NCBI RefSeq assembly: GCF_036924515.1
Contig: NZ_JAZHRR010000001.1
Location: 7,597,001 to 7,661,000, forward strand
Origin: Bradyrhizobium sp. AZCC 1610
GTDB taxonomy: Bacteria > Pseudomonadota > Alphaproteobacteria > Rhizobiales > Xanthobacteraceae
Length of the DNA: 64,000 nt
Direction: 5' to 3'
The position numbers and the translations under genes are program-made. The notes beneath the pieces are model-generated. The model had not been told where the DNA came from and made no database searches. It was given only the letters and a program-made list of their open reading frames with translations. This document shows positions 55,695 to 64,000 of the stretch, in pieces (position 1 is the stretch's first letter; each line of letters starts with the position of its first letter).

Positions 55695-58600
55695 ATGAGC
55701 CCTTCACCTGCCAAGGCTGAGCTACTCAGGGGCGAGCCGCAGGAACTCGCGCCGCTACGGCGTCCCGCACCGCAACCCGTGGCCACCCCGCAACCGTCCA
55801 TTGCTTTGGCGGCGCTGCAGGCAGGTGCCGGAAACGCAGCCCTCGCCGCTGCCGCTGCCAGCGGATCCGGAGACCTCATGGCGGCCGAAGTATCCGGGGA
55901 TATTTCCAATCTGCATGCGCGGTTCGGCAATGGCGTCATGGCCTTCGCCGCCGCGGCGCAGACCACGGGATACGTCGACGCCCGCACTGCAGTTCCTTCG
56001 CAAGCCGGAGCAGCGCAGGCAGTCCCTGCCGAGATGCTTGTCAGAGGAGAGCATGAAGAAGAGGCGGCCGGAGAACCGCCCGACCTGGGTTTCTACGAGG
56101 CGCCACAACCCGGACCGATCGAGGAGCCGTCTGCCGAAGCCGTCGCACCGCAGCCGGTCGAATTGAAAGAGGAGGCACCCGGCGCCGAAGCGCCCGCAGC
56201 AGAGCCGCCGTCGGAAGTTGCCGGGAAACTGATGGAAGCTGCGGCGAATAAGGAAGAGGCGATGCGGCCGGCGACGGCAAGCGCTGAAGACGTGAAGCAG
56301 TCGGCGAAAGCGGAGGTGGAGGGAGGAAAAGCCGACGCCACGGCGAAATCACCAGCCAGCGCAGCGAGCGGTGCAGCAGTGACCGAACCGCTCGTCGAAG
56401 GGCCCGCGGCTGCTGAAGGTGGAGCGCCCGCAGGCGCTGAAGCTGCGCCCGAACTCGCAGAATGGGAAGAAAAGGCCACGAGCGCCACGCACGCGATCAG
56501 CGCGCCTCGCACGCAGCCCGTGGCTGTCGAGGGCTCGCGAGTCGTGCGTGCGGCGGGGACTTCCGCCAGGCGCCGCGCCACCGGGTCCAGGAGCAAGGCG
56601 GACAAGGAGGCGATGACGATCGTTCCGCCTCCGCCGCAAGCTCCCGATCCCCTGTTGCCTCCGGAGCAGGATCCCGTTCCTGCTGCCTCGAATCTCGTCC
56701 GCGCTACCGCCGGCAGGAAGCTCCCGGACCAGGTCCTGCCCGCTCTGGTCATGACGCCAGGCAAGATCATGCCGGAGCCCGTGAAGCCCGTCTCTGCCGA
56801 ATACGGGACGAAGGTCGAGACCGCCGCAGAAATGGAGCTGCAGGCGCAGGAAGCGGCGGCCACCGCCGCCGGGAACCAAAAGGAGCTCCGGCGAATCAGG
56901 AAGAGCCGGGAGGCGAGGCAGAAGAAGTTCAAGGCCCAATGGCGCGAAGGTCTCGCGGAGCCCCTGGTGGTCAGGGGCGAGACCGCGGAGCCTCCTCCTC
57001 CCGCACCTGTGACGAAGCAGACGCAGACCGAGGTCGGCCATGTGCTGGCCGCGCTCTCGCTGATGGTCGAGCCCGGTGCACAGGAGATTGTCGATGCCGC
57101 GCGTCGCGACGCTTACCCTCAAAAAGTACTGACCAATTCTCAGTACGACGATTTCGGCACCGGCGTCCGGCCGGAGGTTGAAAAATTCCTCTACGGAAAG
57201 ATCAACGCGATCGGCAAAGCGGTTGGATTCGAGCAGAAGGATCTCGATCGCTTCGTTGCGGAGCGGAGAGCGCAGCTAGCGGATGACTTCCTCAAATCCA
57301 CGGGTTCGCTGATAGGTATCACTGAGGAAGAGAAGGCGAAGCTCAAGGCCGAATGGCAGAAAAATGCGGATCAAGCTGCCGGTCAGCGCCGGTCCGCGGA
57401 CCAGTATGCCAAGGAGCAGGCGGCCGCCATGCATATCTACGGCGACCCCGCCCCGATCTTTCAGCTGCGCGAGAAGCTCGTGCGTGCGGTCGCCCGCAAG
57501 ACGGCGCAGCTCTCGATCGGCTACATCCAGGCCGGGGACCGGCGGGGCAAGGTCCTTACCGATGCGGGCGCCGCCATGCGCGAGGCCTACATGAAGGCGG
57601 CGCGCCAGGAGGAGGCGAACTATCTCAGGGAAGCCAGGAAGACGCACAAGCCCGAGGCGAAAGCCGGCGCGGACGCGAAGGCCAGGACCGAGGCGAAGGC
57701 CAAGGCCGAGGCCGACGCCAAGGCCGAAGCCGAGCTGCTCTCGACGCCGACGTTCGATTGGCTGAAGGTCAAGCTCGACGAGTTAGCCCGCATCGTCGAG
57801 CAGATGAAGTCGGATGCGAAGACGATCGCTTCGTCCTACGACGCAGGAGTCAAAGGCGCGCGCGGCCGCGCGATCGACATGATCGGTACCTGGGCCGAAG
57901 CGATGGGCGCCGTGCGCGAGAGGGGATGGTTCGAGCAGGGGGAGCGCGACATCGACTGGGAGATCGAGGCGCAGGAGTCGGCGGCGGCCTGGGAGGCGGC
58001 GCGCACGTCCGAGGCGCGCGACGCCGTCGTGCGCGACCTCGACACCCTGAGAGATCTGAAGGACCTCCAGGCGGGGAAGATCGACCAGCGGCACGCCTTC
58101 GGCGGCACTGCGCTGACAGAACAACAGAACTCTGTCATTGGCGCCTACTACGCGGGGGAGGCGAAGGGCGATTCAATCCTTACGGTGGCGAACAGGCTGC
58201 GCGAGCGTCTGTCGGTCGAACGGCGGCCTGAGTTGATCCAGCAGTTCGACTACAAGCTGAACCATCTCGACGATGACGCACGCTGGCACGACGTCGAAGG
58301 CGTCGCGCTGGCACAGCGCCCGGGCCTTCCGCGAGCCGACTGGATCGCGTCGGAAGTCTACAAGGCGGCGAAGGGCGCGGGCACGGACGAAGACAGGATC
58401 TACCGGGCCCTTGCCGTTCTGACTCCGCTGCTCACGCTCGCCGCTCGCATGTGCTACCGCCACAAGGGTTACGGGGATCTTGACGCAAGGCTCGACGACG
58501 AGCTGAGCGGCGCGGAGTACAAGCGCGCCAAGGGCCTGATCGAAGGCAACCAGGGGCTCGCCGGCGCGTCCGCCATCCGCCTCGCGGTCTTTCCAGGCGC

Positions 58601-61600
58601 ATACGGCGGCGATGTTGACACCGTCATGCAGGTCCTCAGCACGACGCCAGCGAAGGATCTGCGGGAGGGTTTCAAGAGCGCGGGCTACGGCGACCTCGAC
58701 AAATATCTGGAACTCACCCTGAAGGGAAAAGACCTCGAGCGCGCGAAGGCCTTCGTGGCCGGCCAGACGACGACGGCTTACGCCATCACCCTGGAAAAAT
58801 CGGTGGCGGGGGAGGATCGCAAGGGAGTCGAGGCGGTGTACGCCCAGATCCGCGCGGACGTGGAGCGCGATGCGAAGGCCGACTGGAAGACCGAGCAGGT
58901 CGAGGCCGAGGTCAAGAAACGCGGCGACGAGGTCGAGAGGATCTACAACGAGAGGCGCGTCAAGGAAGGCAAGGCCGAGCGGACCTACCAGGACGACCTG
59001 AAGGAGAGCTTCTCGGGCGCATCGCTCGACCTCGCCCTGGCCCTGCACGACAACAAGCAAGAGGCCGCCGACGTCGCCCGTCTCAAGCTGCAGGACAAGG
59101 CCGTCCTGATGTACGACCCGATCACGGGTGCTCCACGCTACGTCGGCGGCGACCGCAAGGCGATAGAGGGGATCCTGAAGTCGCAGGCCGAGCGTGCCCG
59201 CCGCGAGACCGAGAGGGACCTGAGCGTCGAGCTCACGGACCGCTACAAGGCGTTCGCGCTGCGGCAGGAGATGGCCATGCTGCGAGGCCGCAGCAGGGAA
59301 GAGATAGAGGCTTTCGGCACATGGGATTGGAAGGCGGAGCGGGACAAGGTCAAGGAACAGATCGAAATCAAGACCAAAGAGCGCGCGCAAACGTACACGT
59401 CCGCGTTGAAGGCGGGATACGAGGAGAAGAACGGCATCGGCAGTCTCGACGCCATGCTCGACCGGAACCTGACCGGAACGCACAGGGAAAAGGCGCGCGA
59501 CATGATCGCGCACGGCGGGATCCTCGAGCCCGAGCAGGCGATGCACTACGCCGTCGAGGACGAGGACGCGGACGCCGTCAAGAGCGTTCTCGCCGGCAAG
59601 AAGAAAGCCGACATCGACAAGATGGCCGCAGCCTGGGCCAAAACGAAAGACGGACAGGCCTGGCTGGCCGCCCACAAGGGCAAGACCTTCAACGATTACG
59701 TCGTCAGCGAGTTCGGCGGGCGCGAGAAGAACGACATCGCGATCGCGCTCGAGGGCGAACCGCAGACCCCGCAAGAGATGCTGGCGCAGAAACGCAAGAA
59801 GCTTGAATACGAGAAGAGGGCCTATGGCTGGGCCGCGGGGCGGTCTCCCGAGCAATTGAAACGGATGAAGGAGCAGTTTCCCGATTTCGAGGAAAGCGAT
59901 ACCGACATCGAGCTCAGGAACATGGAGGAGGAGGTCGCGCTTCTTGAGAAACAGGTAGCTCATATGGAGACCCTCACGCCCGGCACCGAGGCGTACGAGG
60001 TCGCCCACACGCGCTACCAGCTTCATGCAGGCTCGGTCGACCAGGCGGCCACGAACTACCGCGACGCCATCGACTTCGAGACGGACCGGGCCGCGATGAT
60101 TGTCGGCATCATCGTCACGGGCATCGTCATCGTCGCGACACTGGGCGCCGCGGCCCCGGTCGTCGCGGCCGCCGCGGCGCTCGCCGGAGCGGCAGCCTCG
60201 ATCGCGACCAAGATCGCCCTCAAGGGCTCGGCCTACTACGAGACCGACGAATTGATGACCGACATAGTGGTCGGCGTCGTCGACGCGGCGGTCTCGGCTG
60301 CGACTGCGGGCCTGGGAGGCAAGCTCCTGAAGCTGCGGCCTCTCGCCAAGCTCGCCCAGAGCGCAAAGCTCGCCCCGCGGCTTCTCGCACACGGGCTGGC
60401 CGAGGGCGCCGAGAACTTCATCTCCGCCGTTCCGTCGGCGATCGCCGCCCAGATGATGGACAAGAAGCGCGACGGTCTCAACTTCTCCGAGATCTTCACG
60501 GCCGGAGCGATGGGTGCGGCCCTTGGCGGCGGTCTCGGGATGGTAGGCGGCCTGAAGAAGCCGGCCGCGAAAGCGGCGGGCCAGATCGCTGAGACCGCGG
60601 ATATCCTGGCACGCCGTGGCACTCCGACCGAGCGGCTCGCGGGGTGGCGACTCTTCCAGGAGGCGAATCCCGGCAAGTCATACAAGGAGTTCCTCGCCGA
60701 TCTCGACGCCGGCATCCTCGCGCGCCAGGCGGACGAGGAAGCCGTCCGCCAGGCACAGAAGAAGATGCGCGAAGAGCTGTTCACGGACATACCGCACGCT
60801 CAGCGCGGCCAGTTCAAGGACGTGCCCATACACGTGGTGAGCGACGCCGAGTTCGAGGGCTTCACGCGCAGCGCCAAGGGACAGGCCGTCGTGGTCATCG
60901 AGGATGGGAAGCCGCGGGTACTGCTGCGCGAGAGCGCCGATCCGAGGGTCTTGCGCGAGGAGGGCATCCATCTCCTCCAGAGCGCCGATCCGGAGAAGGC
61001 TCACCTCTTCCGCCAGCTTGACGAGAGCGTGCTTTCGAAATGGGACGACCTTCCGCTCGACGAGCAACTCAGCCTCTACGGCAAGAAGCTCGACCTCGAG
61101 ATCGACGGCCAGCAGCGCCTCCTGAAGAACCTGAACGAGGCGCTCGCCGCCGCCGGAGATGACGCAGCCGCGCGCAAGCAGATCCTCGGGCAAATCGAGA
61201 ACGCCGAGCGCACCCTCGACAACCTGTCGCGGCGTCTGGACGACGTCGCGGACATTACGCCGCAGCGTCGCCTGGACATCGCGAGGGGCAGGGTGCCGAA
61301 GCCCGATTATCTGCAGCAGCCGGCGCGATTGTTCTCCAAAGCGCCGGAAATGCCGCGCCTAGAGGTCAAGCAGAAGCTCGTCGCAGCGCTCAAGGCGGCT
61401 GAGCTCGACGCGGAAGAAGCCAAGCGCGTGCTCGAGAAGCTGCGCAAAGAGGCGGATATCAAGGGATTGCCCGCCGCGTTCGACGCCGTAGCAGATCATG
61501 CGGGCAAGCTGCCGCCTACCGAGGCGAAAGCCTTCCTCGATACCGTAGGGAAAGCGATGGACGCATGCGAGCACGCTCCCAAAGCCGCGCTCGACCTCGT

Positions 61601-62903
61601 CACGGCCTCGACGAAAATGCGGGATCCGGGCGCTTTCCTCTCGGCCGCCGCCAAGCTGGCCGGGGAAGGCAAGGCCGCCGAGCGCATTTCGGCGGAAGCC
61701 TTGGAGACGGTCGTGGAAAAAGTTTCCAGCCTTCATCCGGAGGCGGGCCACCGCTTCGTCGCCTCGCTTGCGAAAGTCGCTGAAACATACCCGAAGAAGG
61801 CCGCGGATCTTTCGGGCTTCATGATCGCGGCGGCTCGCCTGGAGGAACCCGGACCGTTCGTCGCCAAGCTCAAGGACTTCTCCGAGACACTGAAGAAGAT
61901 CGAGTTCGAGGCCGGCACCTTGCGCGAGATCGGCGAGACCGTCGGAAAACTCGATCCCGACAAGGCAGGCACGTACTTCGATTCGATCCACGACCTCTTC
62001 AAAAGCGCGCCCGCCGATCTCAAGCAGCTCGACGGGTTTCTGGCGGCTTCGACGAAGGCGGCCGATCCCGGCCGCTACGTATCGTTTGTCAAGGACTTGA
62101 ATGCGCGCCGTTTCGCCGGTGCCCTGGACGATGAAGCCGTCGAGATCCTCGCGAAGAAAGCCGGAGCCGGCACGCTCGACCTGGATTGGCTGGCGCAAAC
62201 CCGGCTGTTCACGGACAACTCGGCCCGCTCGAACAAGATACTAAACTTCCTCGCTCTGGACGATTCGACCAAATGGGCCACATTTAAGGACGCTTCGGCA
62301 ATCAAGGGCAAGACGATCAAGGAAATCTTCAGAGACGGCAAGCTGCGCAACAAGCTGATGGAGGCGTGGCGCAGCCTCAAGGGCGCAGCCGGAGAGATGA
62401 TCGTCGAGGCGAGGATCATCCAGGCCGACGCGATGGACGAACTGGTCATGCTCGGGGTGAGATCGTTCAAGAGGCAGCGGTGGGTAACCGGCACCATCAG
62501 TGATTTTCTGGTCGAGATGGGCGACAAGGCGATCCGCGGCCTGGAGGTGAAGTCGTTCAGCGAGACCTTCTGGCGGAACATGCTCAAGGGACTCGACGAG
62601 CTGGAAAACCTCACGCAAATCCAGGGGCTGACTAGGAAGGAGGCAGAGTTGCTCCTCAAGAAAGAACAGAAGCAGGCGGTCGCCGCTCTCGAGCATCTGA
62701 TGGAACAGCTCGAGAAGGCCGCCGCCAGCGGGCACGCGCCCATCCTGGTCGTGGGGGACACGCTCAAGAAGCTGAGGCGCGGGAATGCCATCGAGCAACT
62801 CATCAAGTCGCGGACTGGTCTGGAAAGGATTATCTTTATGAGTGATGATGCGGTGACGAAGTTGACGAAGGAGATGAAGATTCTCCTCGATCTGCCTTTT
62901 TGA
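55695..62903 (+). CDS. Giant eCIS cargo candidate with annexin-like repeats and C-terminal PD-(D/E)xK nuclease
   Basis: The protein has 2402 residues. Residues 1-420 are low-complexity Pro/Ala/Glu, like disordered N-termini of eCIS cargo; no DUF4157 motif is seen. Annexin-like repeats lie at about 885-955 (KGAGTDED at 893-900, with GYGDLDARLDDELSG) and 959-1030, with a weaker one at about 1240-1300. A hydrophobic glycine-zipper-like stretch follows (1466-1515), then E1755/E1756 and H1759 in LREEGIHLLQ, a peptidase-like but non-HExxH site. Helical repeats of about 70 residues run at 1940-2135. The C-terminus has E2234 (GAAGEMIVEAR), D2270 (TISDFLVEM) and E2284-x-K2286 (LEVKSF), a restriction-endonuclease-like signature. 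It is probably a polymorphic-toxin-like effector packaged into the particle. Confidence 0.75.
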   Translation: MSPSPAKAELLRGEPQELAPLRRPAPQPVATPQPSIALAALQAGAGNAALAAAAASGSGDLMAAEVSGDISNLHARFGNGVMAFAAAAQTTGYVDARTAVPSQAGAAQAVPAEMLVRGEHEEEAAGEPPDLGFYEAPQPGPIEEPSAEAVAPQPVELKEEAPGAEAPAAEPPSEVAGKLMEAAANKEEAMRPATASAEDVKQSAKAEVEGGKADATAKSPASAASGAAVTEPLVEGPAAAEGGAPAGAEAAPELAEWEEKATSATHAISAPRTQPVAVEGSRVVRAAGTSARRRATGSRSKADKEAMTIVPPPPQAPDPLLPPEQDPVPAASNLVRATAGRKLPDQVLPALVMTPGKIMPEPVKPVSAEYGTKVETAAEMELQAQEAAATAAGNQKELRRIRKSREARQKKFKAQWREGLAEPLVVRGETAEPPPPAPVTKQTQTEVGHVLAALSLMVEPGAQEIVDAARRDAYPQKVLTNSQYDDFGTGVRPEVEKFLYGKINAIGKAVGFEQKDLDRFVAERRAQLADDFLKSTGSLIGITEEEKAKLKAEWQKNADQAAGQRRSADQYAKEQAAAMHIYGDPAPIFQLREKLVRAVARKTAQLSIGYIQAGDRRGKVLTDAGAAMREAYMKAARQEEANYLREARKTHKPEAKAGADAKARTEAKAKAEADAKAEAELLSTPTFDWLKVKLDELARIVEQMKSDAKTIASSYDAGVKGARGRAIDMIGTWAEAMGAVRERGWFEQGERDIDWEIEAQESAAAWEAARTSEARDAVVRDLDTLRDLKDLQAGKIDQRHAFGGTALTEQQNSVIGAYYAGEAKGDSILTVANRLRERLSVERRPELIQQFDYKLNHLDDDARWHDVEGVALAQRPGLPRADWIASEVYKAAKGAGTDEDRIYRALAVLTPLLTLAARMCYRHKGYGDLDARLDDELSGAEYKRAKGLIEGNQGLAGASAIRLAVFPGAYGGDVDTVMQVLSTTPAKDLREGFKSAGYGDLDKYLELTLKGKDLERAKAFVAGQTTTAYAITLEKSVAGEDRKGVEAVYAQIRADVERDAKADWKTEQVEAEVKKRGDEVERIYNERRVKEGKAERTYQDDLKESFSGASLDLALALHDNKQEAADVARLKLQDKAVLMYDPITGAPRYVGGDRKAIEGILKSQAERARRETERDLSVELTDRYKAFALRQEMAMLRGRSREEIEAFGTWDWKAERDKVKEQIEIKTKERAQTYTSALKAGYEEKNGIGSLDAMLDRNLTGTHREKARDMIAHGGILEPEQAMHYAVEDEDADAVKSVLAGKKKADIDKMAAAWAKTKDGQAWLAAHKGKTFNDYVVSEFGGREKNDIAIALEGEPQTPQEMLAQKRKKLEYEKRAYGWAAGRSPEQLKRMKEQFPDFEESDTDIELRNMEEEVALLEKQVAHMETLTPGTEAYEVAHTRYQLHAGSVDQAATNYRDAIDFETDRAAMIVGIIVTGIVIVATLGAAAPVVAAAAALAGAAASIATKIALKGSAYYETDELMTDIVVGVVDAAVSAATAGLGGKLLKLRPLAKLAQSAKLAPRLLAHGLAEGAENFISAVPSAIAAQMMDKKRDGLNFSEIFTAGAMGAALGGGLGMVGGLKKPAAKAAGQIAETADILARRGTPTERLAGWRLFQEANPGKSYKEFLADLDAGILARQADEEAVRQAQKKMREELFTDIPHAQRGQFKDVPIHVVSDAEFEGFTRSAKGQAVVVIEDGKPRVLLRESADPRVLREEGIHLLQSADPEKAHLFRQLDESVLSKWDDLPLDEQLSLYGKKLDLEIDGQQRLLKNLNEALAAAGDDAAARKQILGQIENAERTLDNLSRRLDDVADITPQRRLDIARGRVPKPDYLQQPARLFSKAPEMPRLEVKQKLVAALKAAELDAEEAKRVLEKLRKEADIKGLPAAFDAVADHAGKLPPTEAKAFLDTVGKAMDACEHAPKAALDLVTASTKMRDPGAFLSAAAKLAGEGKAAERISAEALETVVEKVSSLHPEAGHRFVASLAKVAETYPKKAADLSGFMIAAARLEEPGPFVAKLKDFSETLKKIEFEAGTLREIGETVGKLDPDKAGTYFDSIHDLFKSAPADLKQLDGFLAASTKAADPGRYVSFVKDLNARRFAGALDDEAVEILAKKAGAGTLDLDWLAQTRLFTDNSARSNKILNFLALDDSTKWATFKDASAIKGKTIKEIFRDGKLRNKLMEAWRSLKGAAGEMIVEARIIQADAMDELVMLGVRSFKRQRWVTGTISDFLVEMGDKAIRGLEVKSFSETFWRNMLKGLDELENLTQIQGLTRKEAELLLKKEQKQAVAALEHLMEQLEKAAASGHAPILVVGDTLKKLRRGNAIEQLIKSRTGLERIIFMSDDAVTKLTKEMKILLDLPF

Positions 62904-62913
62904 GAGGTCAGGC

Positions 62914-63711
62914 ATGGCATATTCATTGGTTTGGGTGCTGCTTGCGCCGGCCCCCGCGGCCCAGCTTGAGGAGCGCGCGGCCGCCCTGCGCCGCGACCGT
63001 CTCGGCGCCGGCGAGAAATACCTTCCGAAATGGGAAGTACAGAATTGCCAGGGCCAGTACTCGGCTGTGTTTAGCCGCAACCCCGGAAGTGAACGTACGC
63101 TCGAAGTGCCTTTTGCCGAGCTGCTCTCAAGCGAGCTCGCGCTCCCTGTCTATGTCCTCTACCTCGACAAGGCGTACGGCGGCCTGGAGGTCATCGAAGT
63201 CTATGAACGCGGACAGCACAAGGAGAACCTCGCGGGCGATCCTTACGGCTTCGCGCGCAAGCTCGGCTGCCCGCTACCGGGCGAGCCTAAGCCGGCCAAG
63301 CCTGAGGGTACGATCAAGAGCGCTATCGTCGTGGCAGGCGCGTCGGCAGATGACGCGGCGCGCGCGCTCAAGATAGACCGGTCGAAGCAGCAGAGCCCGA
63401 TCCGGCTGACCGACGGACCTACGGGCGTCGTGCTGTACCGGCCAACAGGCGGAGACCTGACGATGACGGCCTACCGCCTGAGTGAAGCGTTCCCACGGCG
63501 CGACGTGTACAAGCTCAATACGGGACCTTTGCCCGGTCGGTTCTCCGCTTGGGTTGTGCGCGACGGGCAGAATGCAGGTTTGTTCGAATACCCCGTCACT
63601 CCCGGTCCCGGCGATGGCCTCACCCCGCGACTCGACGCGGTCAGCGGCAAGAAAACGCCCGCGGAAATCGCCGACGCGCTGGGCGTGCCGCGCGAAGCAC
63701 TGGGGTTGTAG
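62914..63711 (+). CDS. Hypothetical protein after the giant gene, possible partner or immunity protein
   Basis: The 265-residue protein starts 10 bases after the cargo stop, behind GAGAGG. It has no signal peptide despite a hydrophobic N-terminus (MAYSLVWVLLAPAPAAQ). The first half contains YLPKWEVQNCQGQYSAVF, VPFAELLSSELALPVYVLYL and a Pro/Lys linker (GEPKPAKPEG). The second half contains AIVVAGASADDAARALK and FSAWVVRDGQNAGLFEYPV and ends with KKTPAEIADALGVPREALGL. Position right after a nuclease toxin suggests a specific immunity or chaperone, but sequence gives no further support. Confidence 0.55.
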   Translation: MAYSLVWVLLAPAPAAQLEERAAALRRDRLGAGEKYLPKWEVQNCQGQYSAVFSRNPGSERTLEVPFAELLSSELALPVYVLYLDKAYGGLEVIEVYERGQHKENLAGDPYGFARKLGCPLPGEPKPAKPEGTIKSAIVVAGASADDAARALKIDRSKQQSPIRLTDGPTGVVLYRPTGGDLTMTAYRLSEAFPRRDVYKLNTGPLPGRFSAWVVRDGQNAGLFEYPVTPGPGDGLTPRLDAVSGKKTPAEIADALGVPREALGL

Positions 63712-63732
63712 AGGAGCAGTCCTGCGTTGAAC

Positions 63733-64000
63733 ATGGTGCTGGGACCTGAGGTTTCTTTTTCGCGGCTCGACCGGGCGCTCTCGAAGCTCGGCTGGGAGCG
63801 CGCGCCCGACACTTCCGCCGCGCCCTCGCTCGTCCCCGGCGAGCCCGAGTTCGCTTCGTGGTCGCGCCATGATGACGAAAGCATCTCCTATACGTTCAAC
63901 CCCGTGGTAAGGCTGCGCGTGCTCGTGTTCTACGGCGCCCGCGCCGGCGCGCTCAAGACCGAGGTCGAGAGCTCCCTGCCGGCGCTCGGCATCCCCGAGC
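63733..64000 (+). CDS. Hypothetical protein, 5' part (cut by window end)
   Basis: The ATG at 63733 starts MVLGPEVSFSRLDRALSKLG and the frame stays open to the window end (89 residues seen). It includes GEPEFASWSRHDDESISYTF and LRVLVFYGARAGALKTEVES. The last stretch is weakly reminiscent of proteins in toxin-immunity loci that contain alpha-helical repeats. No family is assigned. It lies 21 bases after the previous gene and probably belongs to the same transcript as the cargo gene. Confidence 0.5.
   Translation, partial: MVLGPEVSFSRLDRALSKLGWERAPDTSAAPSLVPGEPEFASWSRHDDESISYTFNPVVRLRVLVFYGARAGALKTEVESSLPALGIPE

Noticed and set aside
58173..60392. 739-codon minus-strand frame opposite the giant gene
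   Set aside because: Leu/Val/Arg-rich antisense of an Ala/Glu/Lys-rich gene; no start site or domain.
60945..60980. Zinc-peptidase site in the giant protein
   Set aside because: The site reads EEGIH (E1755 to H1759), not HExxH; the first His is missing, so peptidase activity is not claimed.
1..64000. CRISPR array
   Set aside because: No evenly spaced direct repeats with unique spacers were seen; the Cas4-like domain at 7435-10812 is part of a helicase fusion, not a CRISPR locus.

Overview
The window looks like a Bradyrhizobium-type alphaproteobacterial chromosome (an inference from the otsB/otsA pair and the small secreted protein beside otsA) carrying a long accessory region after a tRNA-Ser gene. 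Bases 1-2240 are ordinary chromosome: the 3' end of trehalose-6-phosphate phosphatase, a complete trehalose-6-phosphate synthase with a TTG start, and a small exported protein. tRNA-Ser(GGA) at 2425-2514 is the last core feature. Everything after it is accessory. No integrase or second copy of the tRNA end lies in the window, so the far end of the island is not seen.

Bases 2759-15440 form a defence island around one divergent promoter region (11957-12044, with repeated CGAACTAAA and TTCG/CGAA elements). To the left, six minus-strand genes are packed like one operon: a ParS-type antitoxin, a RES toxin, an 1125-residue Cas4/Dna2-like nuclease-helicase (TM0106 family), a small PD-(D/E)xK nuclease, a DUF6361-like protein and a two-HxK phospholipase-D-like nuclease. 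To the right is a bacterial ubiquitination-like operon: a ubiquitin-like protein ending in glycine, an E2-fold protein, a JAB/JAMM peptidase and a ThiF/E1-like enzyme. It resembles the anti-phage Bil/Bub class.

Bases 15826-23186 hold a type I Zorya system. ZorA and ZorB are a MotA/MotB-like proton-driven inner-membrane motor, ZorC is an EH-signature protein and ZorD is a Snf2 helicase. ZorD has an apparent single-base frameshift close to its C-terminus. Bases 23306-30251 carry poorly known envelope-directed genes (an LprI-like exported protein, a two-TM protein, a lipoprotein, a resolvase-like protein, a four-TM OmpA protein and a coiled-coil protein) plus a decayed MBL-fold hydrolase gene.

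Bases 31205-64000 are an extracellular contractile injection system (eCIS) locus, all on the plus strand and visibly richer in G+C. It contains, in order, a DUF4255 cap protein, sheath, tube, second sheath, second tube, DUF5908, a LysM tube initiator, hub, spike, gp25, two large baseplate proteins and a gpI-like protein. Three paralogous Cys-rich or related proteins of unknown role, a tape-measure-family protein and an AAA+ ATPase follow; the ATPase gene is frameshifted in a G6C4 run. The locus ends with a 2402-residue cargo candidate that has annexin-like repeats, helical repeats and a C-terminal PD-(D/E)xK nuclease signature, followed by candidate immunity or partner genes. The most novel-looking items are the six-gene RES/nuclease-helicase/PLD operon, the E2-fold protein without a cysteine at the usual active-site place, and the giant annexin-nuclease cargo protein.
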